The translations under genes were made by a program, and so were the position numbers. Under the pieces are notes generated by a model. It searched no databases. It worked only from the letters and a program-made list of their open reading frames with translations, and had not been told where the DNA came from. A stretch of DNA of 64,000 nt, from NCBI RefSeq assembly GCF_007678255.1, contig NZ_VEED01000003.1, forward strand, positions 1 to 64,000. The letters are read 5' to 3'. Source of the DNA: Bacillus sp. X1(2014) (lineage in GTDB: Bacteria > Bacillota > Bacilli > Bacillales_B > DSM-18226). Position 1 is the first letter of the stretch. Each line of letters starts with the position of its first letter. Positions 36,327 through 45,739 of the stretch are shown piece after piece.

Positions 36327-36352
36327 AGTCCGGGAGTAATCCCGGACCTTTT
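36326..36352. terminator. Terminator between rsgI and the spore protein gene
   Basis: AAGTCCGGGA and TCCCGGACCTT arms followed by TT, immediately after the rsgI stop. Confidence 0.85.
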
Positions 36353-36366
36353 CCATATTTATGAAG

Positions 36367-36564
36367 TTATTGTTTTTGTCCAGATAATTGTGCTTGTGCT
36401 TGTTGGACAAGGCGTTTTGTAATTTCCCCGCCTACAGATCCATTTGCTCTTGAAACTGTATCTGATCCTAAATTTACTCCAAATTCTTGGGCAATTTCGT
36501 ATTTAACTTGATCTAAATATTGTTCAATCCCAGGTACTAACAACTTGTTACTGCTATTAGCCAT
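36367..36564 (-). CDS. Alpha/beta-type small acid-soluble spore protein
   Basis: A 65-residue DNA-binding protein that coats and protects spore DNA. Both family signatures are present: the germination-protease site region [13 protein letters not shown] near 22-34 and [12 protein letters not shown] near 42-53. Length and charge fit the alpha/beta class. AAGGAG precedes the ATG. A 24-bp imperfect palindrome, TACAGAG to CTCTGTA, lies at 36588-36611, 24 bases upstream of the start, and would fold into a leader hairpin. Confidence 0.95.
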   Translation of the reverse strand: MANSSNKLLVPGIEQYLDQVKYEIAQEFGVNLGSDTVSRANGSVGGEITKRLVQQAQAQLSGQKQ

Positions 36565-36687
36565 TTAAATCAGCTCCTTATTTTCAGTACAGAGATAATT
36601 TTACCTCTGTATAGGTATTATTAATTTATTTTGTTGTTTTATTAGTGGAAATGTTTTTCGTTATTGGATATAATTTTTGTAAAAAAT

Positions 36688-36873
36688 GGCTGTGTTAAAC
36701 TTGTCTGTTGATTTCCGTTCCAGGCACTTCGCTTTCCGCAGGCGTGCCGGGGAGCCTCCTCGGCGCTTTTAGCGCCTGCGGAGTCTCCCCTGCCCCGTAC
36801 TCCCGCAGGAGTCTTCGTGCCTTCCACTCCAATCAACAGAGTGTCAAAATTAACATTAATCTTTAACACAGCC
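36688..36873. repeat. Dispersed palindromic repeat, long copy
   Basis: A 186-bp unit with perfect 12-bp inverted ends (GGCTGTGTTAAA at 36688, TTTAACACAGCC ending at 36873), GC-rich inside and full of nested inverted repeats such as GCGCTTTTAGCGC and CTCCCGCAGGAG. It has no coding potential that I trust and would fold into a long hairpin. The copies at 14351, 22333 and 47399 are shorter relatives. Similar units are widespread in Bacillus genomes in my memory. Confidence 0.85.
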
Positions 36874-36874
36874 C

Positions 36875-36905
36875 AAAAAAATAAAAAGGAGCCAAACGGC
36901 TCCTT
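36875..36905 (-). terminator. Terminator after glcF
   Basis: GGAGCC and GGCTCC arms with an AT-rich tail that reads as T residues on the minus strand, right after the glcF stop. Confidence 0.75.
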
Positions 36906-36909
36906 CTTC

Positions 36910-38235
36910 CTATTCCTTCACTGCCTCTAATAATAGGTCAACGATGTGAACTCCTCGCATTTTCTCAGCGAGTCCTTCCTTTTCAATCCCAACCTTTACT
37001 TGTAATAAGCAGCCTGGATTAGCAGTTACAATTGTGGTAGCATGGGTATTTTTGGCTTGGACCATTTTGTAATCAAGCATTTTCATCGACATTTCTGATT
37101 CGATAATATTGTAAATGCCGGCAGAACCGCAGCAACGGTCCGCATCTTTCATTTCAACATACTCTGCTCCTTTAATAGACTGCAGAAGGAGCCTAGGTGC
37201 AGATGCAGTTTTCATTACATTCCTTAAATGACAAGAATCTTGATAAGTAATTATTTGAGATGGAAGCTCTAATTTCACTCTTTCATGGAAGTTAACTGAA
37301 ACTAAAATTTCGGACACATCTTGAATTTTTTCTGTAAATTTCTTTGCTCGTTCGCCCCACTCCGGATCTTCTTTTAGTAAGTGATCATAACCAAGTAAGA
37401 ATGCGCCACAACCCCCGGCATTCGTAATGATAAAATCAACATTTAAATCTTCAAAGGCTTTGATATTTCTCTTGGCAAGATATTTTGAACCACCCTTTTC
37501 ACCATAATGACCGTGCAGGGCACCACAACATGTTTGCTCCTCAGGAATAACAATTTCACAGCCAGCCAGTTGGAGTAATTTGATGGTAGCATCATTTGTT
37601 TTCATAAACATGGTGTCCATCAAACAGCCACTAAAGAAGGCGACTCGGTGTGTTTGTTTTCCAATTGGTTCTGCATGAACCGGTCTATTTTTCAGTTCTT
37701 TCAGCGTTGATACTGGAGGTAGTACTTTCTCCATTAAGGTTAGATGCTCTGGCAAAATACCTAAAAATCCAATTTTTCTCGCCATAGTTTGTAAACCAGA
37801 CCGTTGGTAAAACCCAATCAACCCTGTCATATTTTTCATTCGCTTTGGATGTGGGAACAATCCTTCGAAAACAGTTTTTCGGACGATACTAGTCGATAAT
37901 GAGTACTTCTTATTCTGACTGACAATATCACGTGCTTCTTCGAGTAAATGGCCATACTTTACTCCAGATGGGCAAACAGTTTCACATGCCACGCAGCCAA
38001 GACATAGGTTAAGCGAACGCTCAAAATCTTCATCCGGTTCAATTAAACCATCGGTAACAGCCTTCATTAAGGCGATTCTGCCTCGCGGGGAATGTGATTC
38101 TTTATAGCCTGATTCAATATATGTGGGACACGCAGGTAAACAAAAGCCGCAGCGCATACAATTTAATAATTCATCTTCATTCATTCTCACTTTAAACTGT
38201 TCTTGGATGATTTCTTTTTCTTTCACAGTTGTCAT
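36910..38235 (-). CDS. glcF: Glycolate oxidase iron-sulfur subunit
   Basis: A 441-residue electron-transfer subunit. Two [4Fe-4S] ferredoxin motifs, CMRCGFCLPACP at about 22-33 and CLGCVACETVCP at about 73-84, are followed by two CCG-type cysteine-rich domains (with CCGALHG and CCGSAGIYN). Such subunits pass electrons from the flavin subunit to the respiratory chain. The glcD stop overlaps the glcF start by four bases, so the two are made together. Confidence 0.9.
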   Translation of the reverse strand: MTTVKEKEIIQEQFKVRMNEDELLNCMRCGFCLPACPTYIESGYKESHSPRGRIALMKAVTDGLIEPDEDFERSLNLCLGCVACETVCPSGVKYGHLLEEARDIVSQNKKYSLSTSIVRKTVFEGLFPHPKRMKNMTGLIGFYQRSGLQTMARKIGFLGILPEHLTLMEKVLPPVSTLKELKNRPVHAEPIGKQTHRVAFFSGCLMDTMFMKTNDATIKLLQLAGCEIVIPEEQTCCGALHGHYGEKGGSKYLAKRNIKAFEDLNVDFIITNAGGCGAFLLGYDHLLKEDPEWGERAKKFTEKIQDVSEILVSVNFHERVKLELPSQIITYQDSCHLRNVMKTASAPRLLLQSIKGAEYVEMKDADRCCGSAGIYNIIESEMSMKMLDYKMVQAKNTHATTIVTANPGCLLQVKVGIEKEGLAEKMRGVHIVDLLLEAVKE

Positions 38236-39695
38236 TTTGAAACCACCATGTGTTTTTTGTCGTCTGCTGCTAATATTGTTCCTTGGCCAGAAACTACCAC
38301 GCGCTTTCTATAACTTTTTGCAAAAACCTTACCTGGATTCATGATATTATTTGGATCCAAAGCAAGCTTAATGGCTCTCATCACGGCAATTCCTTCTTTA
38401 CCCAGTTTCCATTCAAGATAAGGTGCTTTCATCACTCCAACACCATGTTCACCTGTAATGGTTCCGCCAAGTTCCACTGCTTTTTCAAAGATTTCAGCAA
38501 AAGCCATCTCGACACGTTCCATTTCTTCGTGATTTCTTGCATCTGTTGGGCATGTTGGATGGAGATTTCCATCACCTGCATGGCCAAAAGTACATATTTG
38601 CAGATTGTATTTATCAGCAATGTTATTGATTGCATTTACCATTTTCGCTAGTTTTGACCTTGGGACAGTAGCATCTTCAAGTACAGTAGTTGGCTTGAGT
38701 CGTGCAAGTGCAGAAAGTGCTGTGCGCCTTGCAGCTGCTAAGGCTAACGCTTCTTCCTCTGACGATGCTACTTGAACGGAGACGGCACCTTCCTGCTCAC
38801 AAACCTTGATGATTTTTTCAATATCACGTTCGACGACTTCAGGTGAGCCATCTTGTTCAATTAATAGAACTGCTTGAACGTCTGTAGGTAATCCAATTTG
38901 AGAATAGTCTTCGACTACTCTAATCGTAGGTTGATCTAGGAACTCAAGTGTAATCGGTATAATTTTATTGGCGATAATTTTGGAAACAGATTTTGCTGCA
39001 GCTTCTAGATCCTGATACAAGGCTAGCATCGTTTTCTTGGTTTCAGGCATGGGGATAAGCTTTAAAATTGCTTCAGTGATGATCCCAAGAGTTCCTTCTG
39101 AACCCACCATTAACCGGGTTAGGTCATAACCTGCGACATCTTTTGCCAGTTTTCCACCTGTTCTTACGACATCCCCGTTAGGCATGACAACCTCAAGACC
39201 AATCACATAATCCCGGGTGACTCCATATTTAAGTCCACGTAATCCACCAGAGTTTTCGTTAATAGCTCCACCAATGGTAGCAATTTTCATTGAACCTGGA
39301 TCTGGTGGATAAAAAAGTCCTTTTGCTGAAGCGGCGTTAGCTACATCGAGGCAAATGACGCCTGGTTGGACAGTAATCGTTAAATTTTCTTCATCTAGAT
39401 CAACAATTTTGTTCATATGCTTGAAAAGAATAACTACGCCACCCTCAGTTGGGCAGGTACCTCCACAAAGATTTGTCCCAGAACCTCGCGGTACAATAGG
39501 GACTTTATTTTCATTACATACCTTGACAACTTCTGAGACTTCCTTTGTATTCCTTGGGCTGACAACCGCATCTGGCATTGCCTGCAAGTTTGGGGTTGAA
39601 TCATAGGAATAAACAAGTCTTTCGGTTTTAGCATCATCAAAATTTTCCTTTGAAACAATGCTGATTAATTTGTCTTTTACAGCTTTGGAAAGCAT
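38232..39695 (-). CDS. glcD: Glycolate oxidase FAD subunit
   Basis: A 487-residue FAD-linked oxidase of the GlcD/LldD2-like type oxidising glycolate or a related 2-hydroxy acid. The PCMH-type FAD domain contains VPRGSGTNLCGG near 72-83 and GAINENSGGLRGLKYG near 140; the C-terminal cap contains GHAGDGNLHP and GEHGVGVMK. TGGAGG lies just before the ATG at 39695, so I use that start rather than the ATG six codons earlier. It is first in an operon with glcF. Confidence 0.9.
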   Translation of the reverse strand: MLSKAVKDKLISIVSKENFDDAKTERLVYSYDSTPNLQAMPDAVVSPRNTKEVSEVVKVCNENKVPIVPRGSGTNLCGGTCPTEGGVVILFKHMNKIVDLDEENLTITVQPGVICLDVANAASAKGLFYPPDPGSMKIATIGGAINENSGGLRGLKYGVTRDYVIGLEVVMPNGDVVRTGGKLAKDVAGYDLTRLMVGSEGTLGIITEAILKLIPMPETKKTMLALYQDLEAAAKSVSKIIANKIIPITLEFLDQPTIRVVEDYSQIGLPTDVQAVLLIEQDGSPEVVERDIEKIIKVCEQEGAVSVQVASSEEEALALAAARRTALSALARLKPTTVLEDATVPRSKLAKMVNAINNIADKYNLQICTFGHAGDGNLHPTCPTDARNHEEMERVEMAFAEIFEKAVELGGTITGEHGVGVMKAPYLEWKLGKEGIAVMRAIKLALDPNNIMNPGKVFAKSYRKRVVVSGQGTILAADDKKHMVVSK

Positions 39696-39758
39696 TCTGT
39701 TTCCTCCATTCACTGAATACGCTTACAGGTTAAATAAATTTATGTTCTAAATTAAGTA

Positions 39759-39784
39759 TAAAAAAAACAGGCGTCTGCCTGCTA
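39759..39784 (-). terminator. Terminator between the CdaR-type gene and glcD
   Basis: CAGGC and GCCTG arms with an eight-A tract that reads as a T run on the minus strand. It separates the regulator from glcDF, so glcDF should have its own promoter at 39696-39758. Confidence 0.6.
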
Positions 39785-39805
39785 TGGATAAACATCTAAA
39801 AAAAC

Positions 39806-40933
39806 TCAATAATACTTTTGAATTTTTGTTTGTTCATCCAAAAAGAGAATTCCAAGATACAATGTAACTAAATCATGGATATTATTAGGGTTTAATTGTG
39901 TTAATTCCTCAACTTTTTTTAAACGGTAGTGGAGGGTATTAATATGTATATGTAATGTATTGGATGTGTTTTTCAGCGAATGATTTTGTTTAAATAATTC
40001 TTTAATGGTTTCTAATAGTTCTGTTTCCTTCAAAAGGGTTCCAATGGTTCTTGTAATAAAATCAGCTTTGGTTTTGGGATTTATTTCTTCAGAAATCATT
40101 TCAAGTGTCAAATCTTCATCGAAGATAATTGAGGAATTTAACTTAGCTATTTTCAGGGACCTCTCGGCTTGTCGATAAGAATTACTGATTTCCTGGGAAT
40201 CCGCTGCCTGACCAACACCAGCAATCGCTTGAATCCCGAAATTGCTTGTCAAGAATTGAAAAAATTGCTTTAAACGTCTTTCAATACTCTCCCGTGTAGG
40301 CCGATTAGTACAATTTATGAGTAATACCATCCTTTCATTGCCTGACCGGGCGACAACCTCTTTTGTATTTTGCTGAAACCTATTAAAAATCATTGTCCAA
40401 CTATCTCTGGATAATGGTGCGTTTAACCCGATAAACTCAATAATTACAACCATTCTTTTGACTGCTATGTCTATTGATAGAAGTTTAGCTCTGTCTAAGA
40501 AGGAGGAATTCCACTCTTTGGCTTGGACCCAATCCATTATGAATGATTCTACTGCCCGGGTATGCCATTCAAACTGTTCAGCATAATAATTTTCACTAAT
40601 AAGTAGTTCAGTCATTTTTCGGATTACTTCACCAAAGGGGGTAACTTTATTTGGTTCGCCTGTAATTCCAATTACTCCAATCACATCATGTTGAAAAAAG
40701 ATCGGTAAATTAATACCAGCTTTTACACCAGATAACTTTAATTGGTCTTCATCTGTAATAATCATCTTTCGTTTTTGTTGTAATGCGATCAATGCTCCTT
40801 CATGGAAAGAACCTACTCTACCGAGGTCTGTACTTGCAATGATATAGCCCTCCGTGTTTACAACTATAATATCTTCACCAATTAACTTCTGAACTTCTTT
40901 GACAATTTTTTCTGCTAATTCAGGTAATATCAA
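39806..40933 (-). CDS. CdaR-family transcriptional regulator of glycolate use
   Basis: A 375-residue regulator. The N-terminal sugar-diacid-recognition domain (about 1-130, with ITGEPNKVTPFGEVIRKMTEL) binds a small organic acid. A central GGDEF-like linker is followed by a C-terminal PucR/CdaR helix-turn-helix (NTLHIHINTLHYRLKKVEEL) near 330-350. In B. subtilis ysfB holds the same position before ysfCD. I start at the TTG at 40933 because GGAGGTG lies just upstream. It probably activates glcDF in the presence of glycolate or a similar acid. Confidence 0.85.
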   Translation of the reverse strand: MILPELAEKIVKEVQKLIGEDIIVVNTEGYIIASTDLGRVGSFHEGALIALQQKRKMIITDEDQLKLSGVKAGINLPIFFQHDVIGVIGITGEPNKVTPFGEVIRKMTELLISENYYAEQFEWHTRAVESFIMDWVQAKEWNSSFLDRAKLLSIDIAVKRMVVIIEFIGLNAPLSRDSWTMIFNRFQQNTKEVVARSGNERMVLLINCTNRPTRESIERRLKQFFQFLTSNFGIQAIAGVGQAADSQEISNSYRQAERSLKIAKLNSSIIFDEDLTLEMISEEINPKTKADFITRTIGTLLKETELLETIKELFKQNHSLKNTSNTLHIHINTLHYRLKKVEELTQLNPNNIHDLVTLYLGILFLDEQTKIQKYY

Positions 40934-40992
40934 AGGTGACACCTCCAAAAACAACTGTTTATATTATAGCAGTGTTTGTCTGCAAGTTGTTT

Positions 40993-41031
40993 TAGTAAAA
41001 AAAATACTCTGGATGTTTCACCCAGAGTTTG
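40993..41031 (-). terminator. Terminator of the DUF3905 gene
   Basis: ACTCTGG and CCAGAGT arms with an A tract at 40997-41003 that is a T run on the minus strand. Confidence 0.65.
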
Positions 41032-41047
41032 GTAGAAATTATATCTT

Positions 41048-41401
41048 TTAATCACTTCCTTGACTTACATCTTTTGAAGGATGCATAAAAGGATATGCTT
41101 GCGGTTTCTTTTTACTTTCCAATAACTCACGGTTTTCACTTGTATTCCAGCCAATATCATTAGTCGGATGAACCCATTCATCTCCCGCCATAATCGAAGG
41201 GTCAGTATCCTCTGTCCAGTTTTCTAAAGGAGAATTAGATGAGGCATAGATACTATCACCGATTGTAACACCATGTTTATTAACAAAGGGAGGCTCCATT
41301 TTTATTCCAGTACCTTCAAAGCTAGGGGCACTGATTTGATGGGGCATCGTTTCATTCAAGCTTACTTGTTTGGCGGATTGTGTATTTTTCGCTTTTTTCA
41401 T
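41048..41401 (-). CDS. DUF3905 protein, probable sporulation protein
   Basis: A 117-residue protein without signal or membrane segments. The stretch GDEWVHPTNDIGWNT at about 75-90 is the mark of the DUF3905 family, known only from spore-forming Bacillaceae. Function is unknown. AGGAG lies ten bases before the ATG at 41401; a TTG two codons upstream is also possible. It is divergent from a pair of tiny genes at 41542. Confidence 0.65.
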   Translation of the reverse strand: MKKAKNTQSAKQVSLNETMPHQISAPSFEGTGIKMEPPFVNKHGVTIGDSIYASSNSPLENWTEDTDPSIMAGDEWVHPTNDIGWNTSENRELLESKKKPQAYPFMHPSKDVSQGSD

Positions 41402-41541
41402 TTTCAAATCACTCCTGTTTTTTCTTTATTTTCTTCGAGTAGGACAAATTTATTTATGAAAAATAAGGAAAGGAATGATTACCTTAAGTTTGTTCAAAAC
41501 TATGGAAGCAAGATTACACTAATTTCAGGGAGGATTATTTG

Positions 41542-41703
41542 ATGGCAAAGCGTAAAGCAGAATTTGATGCAGTGGAAAAATATACAAAAACACCTCATAA
41601 AAATGTTCAGGAAAGTGAATTTTCAGCGGAATTTACTGATAATAACAATGCGATTAGATTTCAAAATCGAAATTCAAAATTAGGGAAAAAGGGAAGAAGT
41701 TAA
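41542..41703 (+). CDS. Small protein of unknown function, first of a coupled pair
   Basis: A 53-residue, Lys- and Asn-rich soluble protein that I do not recognise. It has no signal or membrane segment. It contains E-S-E-F-S-A-E-F near residues 24-31, and the next protein has the similar E-E-F-S-I-E-F. CAGGGAGG lies just before the ATG, so translation is likely. Its stop shares a base with the next start (TAATG), coupling the two. The divergent DUF3905 gene and the coat-protein-like composition suggest a spore role, which is a guess. Confidence 0.6.
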   Translation: MAKRKAEFDAVEKYTKTPHKNVQESEFSAEFTDNNNAIRFQNRNSKLGKKGRS

Positions 41704-41840
41704 TGAAAAGCCGCCGTAAAACCCCACCACGTATTCCTACTGAAGAATTCAGCATCGAATTTGGCGATGTTAACGGCACAAAATTATATGATATTATGCA
41801 GGTAACTCAAAAAGAGAAGAAAAGCAATAAAAAGAAATAA
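41703..41840 (+). CDS. Small basic protein of unknown function, second of a coupled pair
   Basis: A 45-residue protein beginning M-K-S-R-R-K-T-P-P-R and ending in a run of Lys residues. The middle E-E-F-S-I-E-F-G is similar to a motif in the preceding protein. It starts at the stop codon of that gene and probably depends on its translation. A hairpin terminator follows immediately. No function can be assigned. Confidence 0.6.
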   Translation: MKSRRKTPPRIPTEEFSIEFGDVNGTKLYDIMQVTQKEKKSNKKK

Positions 41841-41857
41841 GCCGGCAACGCCGGCTT
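41839..41857. terminator. Bidirectional terminator
   Basis: AAGCCGGC and GCCGGCTT arms around AAC, between the small gene pair and the converging radical SAM gene. Confidence 0.75.
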
Positions 41858-41858
41858 G

Positions 41859-43604
41859 TTACTTTTCAGAATATGAAAAGATTAGTGTACGATTGTTCAT
41901 TGGGTCAAAATAAGCTAATAGACAGGAGGCTTGTTTAGAAATTTTCCCAGTTGTTTGGAACTCTAATAAATCAAAAGAGAGTTCTTCAAGCATCGTATGT
42001 TTATATAACTCTTTTTCATCGAGACCAAGTTCTACAAACGAATGTCCTAGAATAGCTGGTTGTTCGGAAATTTGTTTGTAAATTTTTGTTCTTTTTTCCT
42101 TATTAAAGCTTGCTTCCCACCAAGGTTTCCTCGGTTTGAATTTGTGCTTCAAGAGGTAATCATATTTCATTAGCCCAACAATAACATCAAGGTCGGCAAT
42201 ACCCTGGTGTTCCAAAAAGGCAAACAGTCTTCGGAATAGATCTTCTAGTTGATGACCAATTCTGGACCAGCCTTGGCTTTCCCAGAAGGAACCAAATTCT
42301 TGAAAGAAGTCAAACGGTGAAGGAAACACATTGGTTATTAAATATTCCACAGTAGCATCCATCCGATGATCATTCCAATACTTTTCCAACACATCCTCAA
42401 CCTGCTTAATTCTAACGATATCATCGAAAGAAAGGACATTGTTGCTTAAAATTTCATAGGGAGAATGATCCATATATATATATTTGTGGTCATCCGCACG
42501 AAGCCGGACTCCTGTTCCTCTGAGCATTTTTAGAAAACCTAATTGCAGCTCTTCAGGACGGAGTTCAAATACATCATTGAAAGTTTTTCGAAAAGAAGCG
42601 TAATCTTCTTCAGGTAAACCGGCTATTAAATCAAGATGCTGGTCGATTTTTCTACCTGCTTTCACCATTGAGACTGTTCTGGTCAGTTTTGAAAAATTTT
42701 GTTTTCGCATCACTAGTTCATTGGTAGAGTCATTGGTGGATTGAACACCGATTTCAAAGCGAAAAAGACCTTTTGGTGCTTCTTGATTTAGAAATTCAAT
42801 CACTTCAGGACGCATGATATCTGCTGTGATTTCAAATTGAAAGACGGTTCCCGGGAGATGTTCGTCAATTAAGAAACGAAACATTTCCATTGCATAGCTC
42901 CTGCTAATATTGAAGGTACGATCGACAAACTTAATTGTTTTTGCCCCATTTGCCATTAAATAGCGTATATCTTCTTTAATTTTTTCACGGTCAAAGTACC
43001 GAACACCCACCTCAATCGATGACAAGCAAAATTGGCAGCTGAATGGGCAACCACGGCTAGTCTCAATATAGGTGACCCGTTTGCCTAAATTGGCAATATC
43101 TTCAGGGAAACGATAGGGTGAAGGTAATTCCTTAAGGTCCAACTTATTCATTTGGGGAGTAATAACAATTTGCTGATTCTCACGTAAGGCAATTCCAGGC
43201 ACTTTTTTAAAGTTATGATTATTTTGGATCTCAGTTAGCAACTGTTTAAAGGTTTGTTCTCCTTCACCCATAACAATAAAGTCCACCTCAGGTACTTTTT
43301 CCATCCATTCACGCGTGTCATAAGTAACCTCAGGTCCGCCTAGAACAATAATTAGCGACGGGTCCACTTTTTTTAACAGGTTCACCACTTTTATGGTTTC
43401 TTCGATGTTCCAGATATAGCAGCTAAATCCAATCACTTTCGGTTTCTGTTGATAAAGATCTGTAACTATATTTAATATAGGGTCCTTTATGGTATATTCT
43501 TTTATTTGTATATTAAAATCTGGTTCTGCATAAGCCTTTAAATAGCGAATCGCTAGGTTGGTATGAATAAACTTAGCATTCAAGGTTGAACAAATAACAT
43601 TCAT
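41859..43604 (-). CDS. B12-binding-domain radical SAM protein with DUF4080
   Basis: A 581-residue protein. The N-terminal cobalamin-binding-type domain (about 1-140) includes VLGGPEVTYD and GEGEQTFKQL. The radical SAM core has the cluster-binding motif in RGCPFSCQFC near residue 180. The C-terminal region (about 380 on) matches the DUF4080 extension. Such enzymes methylate or rearrange unreactive carbons; the substrate is unknown. AAGGAG precedes the ATG at 43604; the longer reading adds 29 residues with no ribosome site. It is a single gene. Confidence 0.85.
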   Translation of the reverse strand: MNVICSTLNAKFIHTNLAIRYLKAYAEPDFNIQIKEYTIKDPILNIVTDLYQQKPKVIGFSCYIWNIEETIKVVNLLKKVDPSLIIVLGGPEVTYDTREWMEKVPEVDFIVMGEGEQTFKQLLTEIQNNHNFKKVPGIALRENQQIVITPQMNKLDLKELPSPYRFPEDIANLGKRVTYIETSRGCPFSCQFCLSSIEVGVRYFDREKIKEDIRYLMANGAKTIKFVDRTFNISRSYAMEMFRFLIDEHLPGTVFQFEITADIMRPEVIEFLNQEAPKGLFRFEIGVQSTNDSTNELVMRKQNFSKLTRTVSMVKAGRKIDQHLDLIAGLPEEDYASFRKTFNDVFELRPEELQLGFLKMLRGTGVRLRADDHKYIYMDHSPYEILSNNVLSFDDIVRIKQVEDVLEKYWNDHRMDATVEYLITNVFPSPFDFFQEFGSFWESQGWSRIGHQLEDLFRRLFAFLEHQGIADLDVIVGLMKYDYLLKHKFKPRKPWWEASFNKEKRTKIYKQISEQPAILGHSFVELGLDEKELYKHTMLEELSFDLLEFQTTGKISKQASCLLAYFDPMNNRTLIFSYSEK

Positions 43605-43682
43605 ATAAAAACTCCTTTGCATAAATGAAAACAATATTTTATTATAGCTTAGTTTAGACAAAAAATGAAGCAAACGATACAA

Positions 43683-43711
43683 AAGACCCATGCCGGTTTG
43701 GCATGGGTCTT
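43683..43711 (-). terminator. Terminator after the lactate permease gene
   Basis: AAGACCCATGCC and GGCATGGGTCTT arms around GGTTT. Confidence 0.85.
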
Positions 43712-43723
43712 AACAAATCATTA

Positions 43724-45415
43724 TTAAGGAATCATAAAACTGAGGAAATGACTCTGAACAAAGGTCATAATTCCAATAATTATCACTAGGAAGAAGCTGT
43801 GTTTGATTGTAAAGCGGAACAGTTCGGATTCCTTACCTGCAAGTCCAACGGCAGCACAGGCAACGGCTATTGATTGTGGTGAAATCATTTTTCCGGTTAC
43901 TCCACCTGAAGAGTTAGCTGCCAGAGCTAACACCGGATCCATACCAATAGAAGTAGCTGTGATTTTTTGGAGGTTACCGAATAATAAGTTTGCAGAAGTA
44001 TCAGACCCAGTAATGAACACACCAAGCCAGCCAAGGAAAGGTGAGAAAAACGGAAATAGTAATGAACCTGTTTTGGCAAGTGACATTCCAAGGGTTGTAC
44101 TCATTCCAGATGCATTTGTAACATAGGCAAAACCAACAACAGCAGCAATTGTAATGACAGGATATTTCAATTCATTAATCGTTTCGCCAAAGGTAATAGC
44201 CCAATTTTTCCAGGAGATACCGACTATAAATTTTGTTAAGATCGCTGCGATTAGAATCGCTGTACCGGCTGCTCCCAAAAGTTCCAATTTATAAATCGCT
44301 GGAATAGGGGCCCCAGCGGTGTTGATAATTTTATTATTTATTAATGGCACATTTGGAATAAATGTAAGTGCATGCCCAATCGAATTAACTGCTTTTAAGA
44401 TGGCGTTTCCACCCTCGTAATGACCAGTTAATGCGAGCTTAACGGTAGGCATACCCCATAATGTAATAATTGCTGTTAACAATAGGAAAGGTGACCATGC
44501 CTTGAAAATTTGTCCACCCGTATGCTTTACTTCTTGTGTCTTAAGTTTCCTTGCTGAAGTAGCAGCAAGTTCTTGCTCAGAAGTAAATCGGAAGATTGTT
44601 TTTGGCTTCCAGAATTTTAAGAAGATGGCAAGTGCGAATAAGGAAACTAAGGCTGATAAGATATCGGGAAGTTCTGGTCCCATAAAGTTAGAGGTAAAGA
44701 ACTGAGTACCAGCAAATGCTACACCTGAAACAAGAATCGCTGGCATGACTTCTTTTGTTTTTTTCCATCCAGCCATGATAAATACTAGATAGAATGGGAT
44801 AAAGACTGATAGAAATGGCAACTGACGGCCAACCATTTTTGAGATCTCCGTTGCTGCAATACCAGTTGGTCCTTCCATGGCAATGATGGGTGCACCAATA
44901 GCTCCGAACGCAACTGGTGCAGTATTAGCAATCAGACAAAGCCCTGCTGCATATAAAGGATTAAATCCTAAACCTACTAAAAGAGCAGCTGAAATTGCTA
45001 CTGGTGCACCGAAACCCGCTGCACCTTCAAGGAATGCACCAAAGGAAAACGCTACCAAAAGCGCTTGTAAACGACGGTCTTCGGTAATTGAAACGACGGA
45101 AGTTCGGATAATATCAAATTGTCCAGTCTTTACAGTAAGCTTGTACAAAAATACGGAAGTAATGATAATCCATCCGATGGGAATGATCCCATATACCGCA
45201 CCTTGTGATGCTGACATAAATGCCATACCTGCGGGCATTTTATAGGCAAAAATTGCAATCGCTAAGGCTATAGCAAGTGTAGATAACCCAGCAAGATAGC
45301 CCTTCATCCGTTTAATTGCTAAAGCCCAGAAAAAGTAAAGAATCGGAATTAGTGCAACAACAGCAGATAATGCGAGATTATCTCCCACCGCAGTAAAATT
45401 TTGAGTAAATGTCAT
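43724..45415 (-). CDS. lutP: L-lactate permease
   Basis: A 563-residue LctP-family proton-coupled importer of lactate, and often glycolate. It has about 13-14 hydrophobic segments; GAFLEGAAGFGAPVAI at about 126-141 and ITGSDTSANLLFG at about 468-480 are the family signatures. It is next to lutR and in the same locus as lutABC, so lactate is the likely substrate. The region upstream carries a cre-like site and the shared 16-bp palindrome. Confidence 0.93.
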   Translation of the reverse strand: MTFTQNFTAVGDNLALSAVVALIPILYFFWALAIKRMKGYLAGLSTLAIALAIAIFAYKMPAGMAFMSASQGAVYGIIPIGWIIITSVFLYKLTVKTGQFDIIRTSVVSITEDRRLQALLVAFSFGAFLEGAAGFGAPVAISAALLVGLGFNPLYAAGLCLIANTAPVAFGAIGAPIIAMEGPTGIAATEISKMVGRQLPFLSVFIPFYLVFIMAGWKKTKEVMPAILVSGVAFAGTQFFTSNFMGPELPDILSALVSLFALAIFLKFWKPKTIFRFTSEQELAATSARKLKTQEVKHTGGQIFKAWSPFLLLTAIITLWGMPTVKLALTGHYEGGNAILKAVNSIGHALTFIPNVPLINNKIINTAGAPIPAIYKLELLGAAGTAILIAAILTKFIVGISWKNWAITFGETINELKYPVITIAAVVGFAYVTNASGMSTTLGMSLAKTGSLLFPFFSPFLGWLGVFITGSDTSANLLFGNLQKITATSIGMDPVLALAANSSGGVTGKMISPQSIAVACAAVGLAGKESELFRFTIKHSFFLVIIIGIMTFVQSHFLSFMIP

Positions 45416-45492
45416 AATAGCTTAATCCCCCCGAATTAGCTTTTTTTTATTGATTTTTTCTCCAAGTAATAATGTCTACCCTCCCTTACATC

Positions 45493-45506
45493 AGTAACCG
45501 CTTACA
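45493..45506 (-). promoter_or_regulatory. cre-like CcpA site upstream of lutP
   Basis: On the minus strand this reads TGTAAGCGGTTACT, matching TGWAANCGNTNWCA except at the last base. It lies about 80 bases before lutP and suggests catabolite repression of lactate uptake. Confidence 0.55.
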
Positions 45507-45516
45507 AATGGTGATT

Positions 45517-45532
45517 AGGTCATCAGATGACT
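45517..45532. promoter_or_regulatory. LutR operator candidate upstream of lutP
   Basis: AGGTCATCAGATGACT, with palindromic core GTCATCAGATGAC. The identical 16-bp sequence, in reverse orientation, lies before lutA at 46627. Sharing between the two transport and oxidation transcripts makes LutR the natural binder. Confidence 0.7.
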
Positions 45533-45739
45533 GGATGTTTCGTATATCTAAAATGAATTATATGGACGAATTGGTAGAATTTCAATCTTTTTTTAAAAAA
45601 TTTGTATTATTAAATATTTTCACGTAACAAATAGTAGAATATTGTTTGTAGTGATGAAGTAGATTGCATATGCAGTTTTTTGAGAAAACTGTATAATAAA
45701 TATATATCTGAAAACGAATGCTTGTTAGGGGCTGAACAG

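Noticed and set aside
36642..36869. 75-codon minus-strand open frame
   Set aside because: It lies within the long palindromic repeat and reads through its hairpins; no ribosome site or conserved features.
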